Assembly: GCF_000272475.1 (NCBI RefSeq) | Contig: NZ_AKFJ01000121.1 | Location: 32,645 to 96,644, forward strand | Direction of reading: 5' to 3' | Source of the DNA: Novosphingobium sp. Rr 2-17 | GTDB taxonomy: Bacteria > Pseudomonadota > Alphaproteobacteria > Sphingomonadales > Sphingomonadaceae | Length of the DNA stretch: 64,000 bases | Part shown: one piece after another, positions 60,677 through 64,000 of the stretch | Layout of the letters: the number at the start of each line of letters is the position of its first letter | How positions within the stretch are numbered: position 1 is the stretch's first letter | Translations under genes and position numbers: made by a program | Notes under the pieces: model-generated | What the model was told of the DNA's origin: nothing | The model's database searches: none | Seen by the model: only the letters and a program-made list of their open reading frames with translations

Positions 60677-61207
60677 ATGCTCGATCGCCAAATCCCCGAC
60701 GTGACCCTCAAGACCCGCGTGCGGGACGACAGCCTGGGCGGCGACAATCCGTTCGCGTGGCAGGACTTCAAGGTGCGCGATGCCTTCGCCGGCAAGACAG
60801 TCGTGCTGTTCTCACTGCCCGGTGCCTTCACGCCTACGTGCAGCAACGAGCAGTGCCCCGCTTTCGAGCGCTACTACGACGATCTGCGCGCTGCCGGTGC
60901 GGACGAAGTCTATTGCATCGCCGTCAACGATGCCTTCGTCATGTACCAGTGGGGCAAGAACCTGGGCCTCTCGAACATCAAGCTGCTGCCGGATGGCTCG
61001 GGCGCCTTCACCCGGCTGATGGGCATGCTCATCAACAAAGACCACCTGGGCTTCGGCATGCGATCCTGGCGCTATGCCGCGATCATCAAGGACAACCACG
61101 TCGCGGCCTGGTTCGAGGAGCCCGGCATCAACGACGCAGGGACCGACGAAGACCCCTACGGCGAAACTTCGCCCGAAAACGTCCTGGCGGCGCTGCGCCA
61201 GCCGTGA
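60677..61207 (+). CDS. Peroxiredoxin (Prx5 type)
   Basis: Thiol peroxidase of 176 residues. The peroxidatic Cys55 is in P-G-A-F-T-P-T-C-S, followed by Cys60, as in the atypical Prx5 and glutathione-dependent group. AAGGA lies before the ATG at 60677; an upstream in-frame start at 60617 is unlikely. Its stop overlaps the next gene (GTGA). Confidence 0.93.
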   Translation: MLDRQIPDVTLKTRVRDDSLGGDNPFAWQDFKVRDAFAGKTVVLFSLPGAFTPTCSNEQCPAFERYYDDLRAAGADEVYCIAVNDAFVMYQWGKNLGLSNIKLLPDGSGAFTRLMGMLINKDHLGFGMRSWRYAAIIKDNHVAAWFEEPGINDAGTDEDPYGETSPENVLAALRQP

Positions 61208-61755
61208 GTGAGGGCGCCCCGGTCGATGGGATCTCCAAAGGACCGGGAAACCCGCGCGCTCCGCTGATCGTCACGGCCGAGTTGCCGGCGGATGTCCTGG
61301 CCTGGGCTGACGGCCTGCGCCGCCAGCATTTTCCACCTGAGCGCAACCAGTTGCGCGCCCATGTCACCTTGTTCCACGCGCTGCCCCATTTCGTGGAAGC
61401 GGAATTGTCGGAGGCCCTCGCCAAGCTCGCTCGCGAGGGGCCTCCGCCCGCGCGGATAGACCATTTGCTGAAGCTGGGCGGCGGGACCGCGCTCGCGATC
61501 GAATGCCCGCGCATGGTCGAACTTCACTGCGACATTGCAGAGCGCATGCACGGCCTGCTGACCCAGCAGGACCAGCAACGCCCGCGTCTTCACATCACCA
61601 TCCAGAACAAGGTCACCCCGGCCACCGCCCGTGCCCTCCAGGCCGAACTGGCACCGCAATTGCACCCGGTCGCGTTCCGTTTTCACGGCTTCGGGCTCTA
61701 CGCTTACGAGGGCGGCCCATGGCGCCCGATCCGGGTATTTCCCTTTCGTCGCTGA
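61204..61755 (+). CDS. 2H phosphoesterase, 2'-5' RNA ligase family
   Basis: A 183-residue protein with the two His-x-Thr motifs of the 2H superfamily, H-V-T-L (His53) and H-I-T-I (His130), and a typical C-terminal G-P-W-R-P-I-R-V-F-P-F. Members act on 2'-5' or cyclic phosphate RNA ends; the true substrate is unknown. The start is GTG at 61204, coupled to the peroxiredoxin gene. Confidence 0.87.
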   Translation: MSEGAPVDGISKGPGNPRAPLIVTAELPADVLAWADGLRRQHFPPERNQLRAHVTLFHALPHFVEAELSEALAKLAREGPPPARIDHLLKLGGGTALAIECPRMVELHCDIAERMHGLLTQQDQQRPRLHITIQNKVTPATARALQAELAPQLHPVAFRFHGFGLYAYEGGPWRPIRVFPFRR

Positions 61756-61868
61756 CCTTCACGACTGCGCGTTTTCGCTGTTGACCGATCCCACCCCCAC
61801 CCCTAAAGGACGCGGCCTGCACCGGACACCCGGTGCGCCAGATCAGCCGCCCACGGCGGCCACGGTAT

Positions 61869-61945
61869 GGCGGAGTAGCTCAGCTGGTTAGAGCAGCGGA
61901 ATCATAATCCGCGTGTCGGGGGTTCGAGTCCCTCCTCCGCTACCA
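61869..61945 (+). tRNA. Elongator tRNA-Met (anticodon CAT), likely attachment site
   Basis: A 77-base cloverleaf with acceptor arms GGCGGAG/CTCCGCT (closing G-U), D arm GTAGCTCAGCTGGTTAGAGC, anticodon stem GCGGA/TCCGC with loop ATCATAA, and encoded CCA. The purine-rich closing and G-U end fit elongator tRNA-Met. A tyrosine recombinase gene points at its 3' end from 57 bases away, so the 3' half is the probable attL of an integrated element. Confidence 0.94.
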
Positions 61946-62002
61946 TTGATTTTCTTACGTTTTTTCCATTTATTGATGGACGCGCCCAGCTTGGTTGGGC
62001 GG

Positions 62003-63058
62003 TTAGTTGGGAGAAATTGTTCTTCCTTCGAGCTTTCTGATGGCTGCTTCGCCCAGCGCCGGATCGCGGTGCATGTAGTGGGCGTCGAGGATCGAGCCGA
62101 CTTCCTTCAGATTGTGGCCGGTGATCGCGGCGATCTCGGGCACTGTGGCGCCAGCGACGGCGAGTCGGGTGACGGCGGTGCCGCGAAGGTCGTGGAACGT
62201 GACGCCGGTTACCCCAGCTTTGATGCAGGCCTTGCGCCAAGAGGCGCGGAAGCCCGATTCGGTCCAGGCGGTGCCGCGCTCGGTGGCCAGGATGGTCGTG
62301 GCCAGGGGTGTGTTGTCGCGGGCGGCGCGTGCTTTCGCTTCGAGTAGGGCTGCCTTGAGTGGGGCGCCGACCGGGATAACGACCGCGACTTTGGTTTTGC
62401 GCCGACGCAGGCGGATGGTTTTGCCGTCATACGCGGCCCATTGCAGGCGCAGTAGATCGCCCTGACGCTGTCCGGTCCATAGCGCGAGGGTGAGAGCGAG
62501 CCTCAGGTGGGCAGGGGCCTTGGCGTGGAAGGCCTGCTCGTCCGCGTCGGTCCACACGTTTTCGGTGCGCGCGGCGCGATATAGCCGGCCAGGACGCTCG
62601 CACGGGTTCAGCGGTACAAGGCCGCGATCAAGCGCCCAGGACATCGTGCGGGCGAGAACGGCGAAGGCATAGTCTGCCTGCCGGCGCGACTTGATCGCGA
62701 GGCGCTCACGCCATGCCAGCATCTCGCCGCGTGTACGGCGGTCTTCCAAGGCGGCGATCGGGAAGTCCCCGAACTCTGCCTCAATCACCTTGAGCAGACG
62801 CCGGTAGTCCTTGCGGGTGCGATCGGACAGAGCCGCGAAATCCATCGATTCTTCGAACTTGTCGAGAATCGAGATGATCTGGTCGTTGCGCGGGGGTCGG
62901 CGCACATTGACGGCGCGATTGTAGCTGGCGATGAATTCGGGTGAGCCCGGCTCACCTTCAAGACGTGGGCCGCCTTTCCAGGCGTAGTAGTAGGTGACCG
63001 ATTTCCCGGAGGCGAGCTTCTTGGAATTCCGGTTGATACCCTTGAGGCGCACTCTCAT
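62003..63058 (-). CDS. Tyrosine recombinase (phage-type integrase)
   Basis: Site-specific integrase of 351 residues. Catalytic residues are Arg198 in T-G-Q-R-Q-G-D, H-D-L-R (His289, Arg292), His315 in T-G-H-N and the nucleophile Tyr328 in H-Y-M-H. The N-terminus has an arm-binding-like region and a SAM-like core-binding domain (about 58-155). It reads towards tRNA-Met, the usual arrangement for tRNA-targeting elements. The ATG at 63058 overlaps the stop of the small upstream gene (ATGA). All active-site residues are intact. Confidence 0.94.
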   Translation of the reverse strand: MRVRLKGINRNSKKLASGKSVTYYYAWKGGPRLEGEPGSPEFIASYNRAVNVRRPPRNDQIISILDKFEESMDFAALSDRTRKDYRRLLKVIEAEFGDFPIAALEDRRTRGEMLAWRERLAIKSRRQADYAFAVLARTMSWALDRGLVPLNPCERPGRLYRAARTENVWTDADEQAFHAKAPAHLRLALTLALWTGQRQGDLLRLQWAAYDGKTIRLRRRKTKVAVVIPVGAPLKAALLEAKARAARDNTPLATTILATERGTAWTESGFRASWRKACIKAGVTGVTFHDLRGTAVTRLAVAGATVPEIAAITGHNLKEVGSILDAHYMHRDPALGEAAIRKLEGRTISPN

Positions 63059-63240
63059 TGTCGTTTCTGCTTCCATGCATCGAAGGGGGATGTTGGCGTT
63101 TCCGCAGCGGGTGAGGTCAGCACGCGGATGGTGCCGTCGGGCGCGATTTCGACGCCGGTGATCGGCATCTTGGCGGCGCGCACTGCCTTCACGGCGCGTG
63201 CCACATCGGCTTGGCGAAATGCTGCTGGGGTGCGGCTCAT
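63055..63240 (-). CDS. Small protein coupled to the integrase, possible directionality factor
   Basis: A 61-residue protein (M-S-R-T-P-A-A-F-R-Q-A-D-V-A-R-A-V-K-A) with a middle strand-rich stretch V-E-I-A-P-D-G-T-I-R-V. Such proteins commonly precede phage integrases in alphaproteobacteria. The N-terminal helix-rich pattern could bind DNA, so an excisionase-like role is possible but unproven. It overlaps the integrase start by four bases. Confidence 0.75.
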   Translation of the reverse strand: MSRTPAAFRQADVARAVKAVRAAKMPITGVEIAPDGTIRVLTSPAAETPTSPFDAWKQKRQ

Positions 63241-63314
63241 GAAACCTTGCTGCTTTCGAAAGTGCCTGCGTTGACGTCTGGTGTGGCGGCGATGGCCGGG
63301 ACACCGGCCTGCAT
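63237..63314 (-). CDS. Possible 25-residue leader peptide
   Basis: A short frame (M-Q-A-G-V-P-A-I-A-A-T-P-D-V) starts at ATG 63314 and its stop overlaps the next start (ATGA). The only support is this coupling, which matches the other junctions of the element; no ribosome site is clear. Confidence 0.25.
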   Translation of the reverse strand: MQAGVPAIAATPDVNAGTFESSKVS

Positions 63315-63356
63315 TGGGCTGGGCGCCTGACCGGATGCGGCTTCGTCCCATTGTTG

Positions 63357-63578
63357 TCAGCTTCCGCTGAGATTGGCCGGCGCGGGGCCGGTTAGGCGGT
63401 TTCGCGAACGGATCGCCCGTTGCCGGTCGGCGCGTTGGCCGATGCCGGTCGTGATCTGGTTGAAGCGGCGGCTGTTGATGTGCTGGTGCGTGAAGAGCGT
63501 TTCGGCGCAGAGCCGCAGGCGTTCTTCCACGGTTTGATCCGTCCAGTCGTGGGCCGGCTCCAGATAGAGGAACCTCAT
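63357..63578 (-). CDS. Hypothetical element protein, 73 residues
   Basis: A basic, soluble protein (M-R-F-L-Y-L-E-P-A-H-D-W-T-D-Q-T-V-E-E-R) with an Arg-rich C-terminal half. The family is not recognised. The ATG at 63578 overlaps the stop of the preceding gene by four bases (ATGA), continuing a chain of coupled small genes typical of phage and integrative-element early operons. Confidence 0.6.
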   Translation of the reverse strand: MRFLYLEPAHDWTDQTVEERLRLCAETLFTHQHINSRRFNQITTGIGQRADRQRAIRSRNRLTGPAPANLSGS

Positions 63579-63769
63579 CGACGGTCTCCGTTGGCGCCGG
63601 CGATGGCCCAGGCGATGATGAAGGGGATTGAGCAGAGCGCGAAGGCGAGGAACGCGATGCGGGCGGCCGCTTTGAGGGCGCGGGTGGTGCGGCGGGCTTG
63701 GCCGGCGGGGCGGTTGCATAGGCCGCAGGTGCAGCCGATGGGGTGGATGTGGGGCGGGGTGCGGCGCAT
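63575..63769 (-). CDS. Hypothetical small membrane protein with Cys cluster
   Basis: A 64-residue protein with an N-terminal C-T-C-G-L-C group that could bind a metal, a basic stretch and one membrane helix (A-F-L-A-F-A-L-C-S-I-P-F-I-I-A-W-A-I). ATG 63769 is used; a TTG at 63775 overlapping the upstream stop is also possible. No family is recognised. It is part of the element operon. Confidence 0.6.
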   Translation of the reverse strand: MRRTPPHIHPIGCTCGLCNRPAGQARRTTRALKAAARIAFLAFALCSIPFIIAWAIAGANGDRR

Positions 63770-63771
63770 GG

Positions 63772-64000
63772 TCAATCGAGCCCCAGCGCGGCTTTGTAGG
63801 TATCGAGGATCGCGTCCATTTCGCGGCGATCGTCGGGCTTCATCTTGCGAAGCCGGATGATCATCCGCATGATCTTGGTGTCGTAGCCGACCGCTTTGCC
63901 TTCGTTGTAGACGTCGCGGATGTCGTCGGAGATGCCCTTCTTCTCTTCCTCGAGCCGCTCGACGCGTTCGATCAGCAGGCGCAGGCGATCGTCACTGGAT
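63772..64000 (-). CDS. GapR-like DUF2312 protein (partial, 5' end outside window)
   Basis: The C-terminal 75 residues of a DUF2312 protein: R-L-R-L-L-I-E-R-V-E-R-L-E-E-E-K-K, then D-V-Y-N-E-G-K-A-V-G-Y-D-T-K and a conserved end D-A-I-L-D-T-Y-K-A-A-L-G-L. GapR, the chromosomal member, clamps overtwisted DNA and aids replication in alphaproteobacteria. Copies are also frequent on their phages and integrative elements; this one is in the same strand run as the integrase. The long charged helix is visible. The start lies beyond position 64000. Confidence 0.85.
   Translation of the reverse strand, partial: SSDDRLRLLIERVERLEEEKKGISDDIRDVYNEGKAVGYDTKIMRMIIRLRKMKPDDRREMDAILDTYKAALGLD

Overview
The window is a typical sphingomonad-type alphaproteobacterial chromosome segment, most likely Novosphingobium or a close relative. 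The signs are high GC, dense co-directional operons with 1-4 base overlaps, frequent GTG and TTG starts, the gene order uppS-cdsA-dxr-rseP-bamA-ompH-fabZ with no lpx genes (sphingomonads carry glycosphingolipids instead of LPS), TIGR02300, DUF2238 and DOMON-like proteins, and a CP4-like class II EPSP synthase. Nearly all of it is housekeeping DNA. Accessory DNA is limited to a VapBC cassette and the left end of an integrative element at the right edge.

Layout. 0-8.4 kb: hisI, a minus-strand MFS/cysK/dienelactone hydrolase operon, a PilZ protein, tyrS, a DOMON-like protein plus a NamZ-type muramidase, and gloB. 8.4-13 kb (minus): rpsA, cmk, a yeast-type cytosine deaminase and aroA. 13-19 kb (plus): a TIGR02300 protein, tRNA-Ala, ffh, then the rpsP-rimM-trmD-rplS operon, split by a vapBC module with a small membrane-protein gene, then the HU gene. 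19-25 kb: rlmB, tRNA-Tyr, psd-pssA, two small membrane proteins, rpsB-tsf. 25-36 kb: a DUF2238 protein and the envelope operon pyrH-frr-uppS-cdsA-dxr-rseP-bamA-ompH-fabZ, then rpmE and sodC. 36-45 kb: an inverted-repeat element, a prolyl-hydroxylase-like enzyme, tRNA-His, the cytochrome c maturation operon ccmC-D-E-F-G-H-I, and kup. 45-50 kb (minus): a frameshifted small gene, yciB-ftsY-mtaB-dapF and an isopenicillin-N-synthase-like oxygenase. 50-61.8 kb: an EVE protein, csbD, an LplT-like transporter, pgsA, oxyR, rnd, aspS, acpP-fabF-mltG, a peroxiredoxin and a 2H phosphoesterase. 61.9-64 kb: elongator tRNA-Met followed by a tyrosine recombinase and small element genes, ending in a truncated GapR-like (DUF2312) gene.

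How the genes fit together. Several complete themes are present. Envelope building is covered by isoprenoid/undecaprenyl synthesis, CDP-diacylglycerol lipids (cdsA, psd, pssA, pgsA), BAM assembly, fatty acid synthesis and MltG. Translation and targeting are covered by ribosomal proteins, Ffh, FtsY, aminoacyl-tRNA synthetases and tRNA modification. The third theme is c-type cytochrome maturation. The most unusual local structures are a 17-bp triplication before ccmD that makes a chain of two five-codon mini-ORFs with one-base stop/start overlaps, the toxin-antitoxin cassette inside the rimM-trmD junction, and the tRNA-Met-associated element carrying a nucleoid-protein homologue.
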